A DNA stretch of 6,097 nt from Bacillota bacterium (GTDB lineage: Bacteria; Bacillota; Clostridia; Lachnospirales; Lachnospiraceae): NCBI GenBank assembly GCA_022717655.1, contig JAIIAN010000176.1, positions 1-6,097 of the forward strand, read 5' to 3'. Positions within the stretch are counted from its first letter, which is position 1, and every line of letters starts with the position of its first letter. The notes beneath the pieces are model-generated. The model worked only from the letters and a program-made list of their open reading frames with translations. It was not told where the DNA came from and made no database searches. A program made the translations under genes and the position numbers. Shown in pieces: positions 6,072 through 6,097 of the stretch.

Positions 6072-6097
6072 ATCATCTTTTTATTTTTTTGTTTTTT

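Noticed and set aside
1..6097. CRISPR array, tRNA, rRNA, insertion sequence or phage genes
   Set aside because: No regularly spaced repeats, cloverleaf, transposase or phage-like protein was seen; the window is almost fully occupied by metabolic genes.

Overview
The window looks like a piece of an inositol-catabolism (iol) operon from a low-GC anaerobic Firmicute, most likely a gut Lachnospiraceae or related Clostridia. This rests on AT-rich DNA, strong AGGAG/GGAGG ribosome binding sites, closely packed genes and the style of the proteins. The genus cannot be set from the sequence alone. All five genes lie on the minus strand, so the operon reads from high to low coordinates.

In transcription order the genes are: iolG (6057-5053, inositol 2-dehydrogenase); iolI (4952-4119, inosose isomerase); a GPH-family sugar:cation symporter fused in one reading frame to a C-terminal cytidylate-kinase-like domain (4027-1946); iolE (1942-1046, inosose dehydratase); and iolH (1020-100, a TIM-barrel isomerase/epimerase-like protein of unknown reaction). 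The expected flow is uptake by the symporter, oxidation of myo-inositol to scyllo-inosose by IolG, interconversion of inosose isomers by IolI (which would let D-chiro-inositol enter), and dehydration by IolE to the trihydroxycyclohexane-dione. The later steps (IolD, IolB, IolC, IolJ, IolA) and any IolR-type regulator are not in the window and may lie outside it.

The non-coding parts are short. There are 100 bases between iolG and iolI with a weak inverted repeat. There are 91 bases between iolI and the transporter ATG, holding a strong 14-pair hairpin just before the ribosome binding site. Three bases separate the transporter from iolE, which suggests translational coupling, and 25 bases separate iolE from iolH. 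About 99 bases after iolH hold three compact hairpins but no U-tract. No promoter is convincing inside the window, so transcription probably starts upstream of position 6097.

The most unusual item is the transporter/cytidylate-kinase-like fusion: a complete 12-helix-type symporter joined to a complete P-loop domain, inside an inositol operon.
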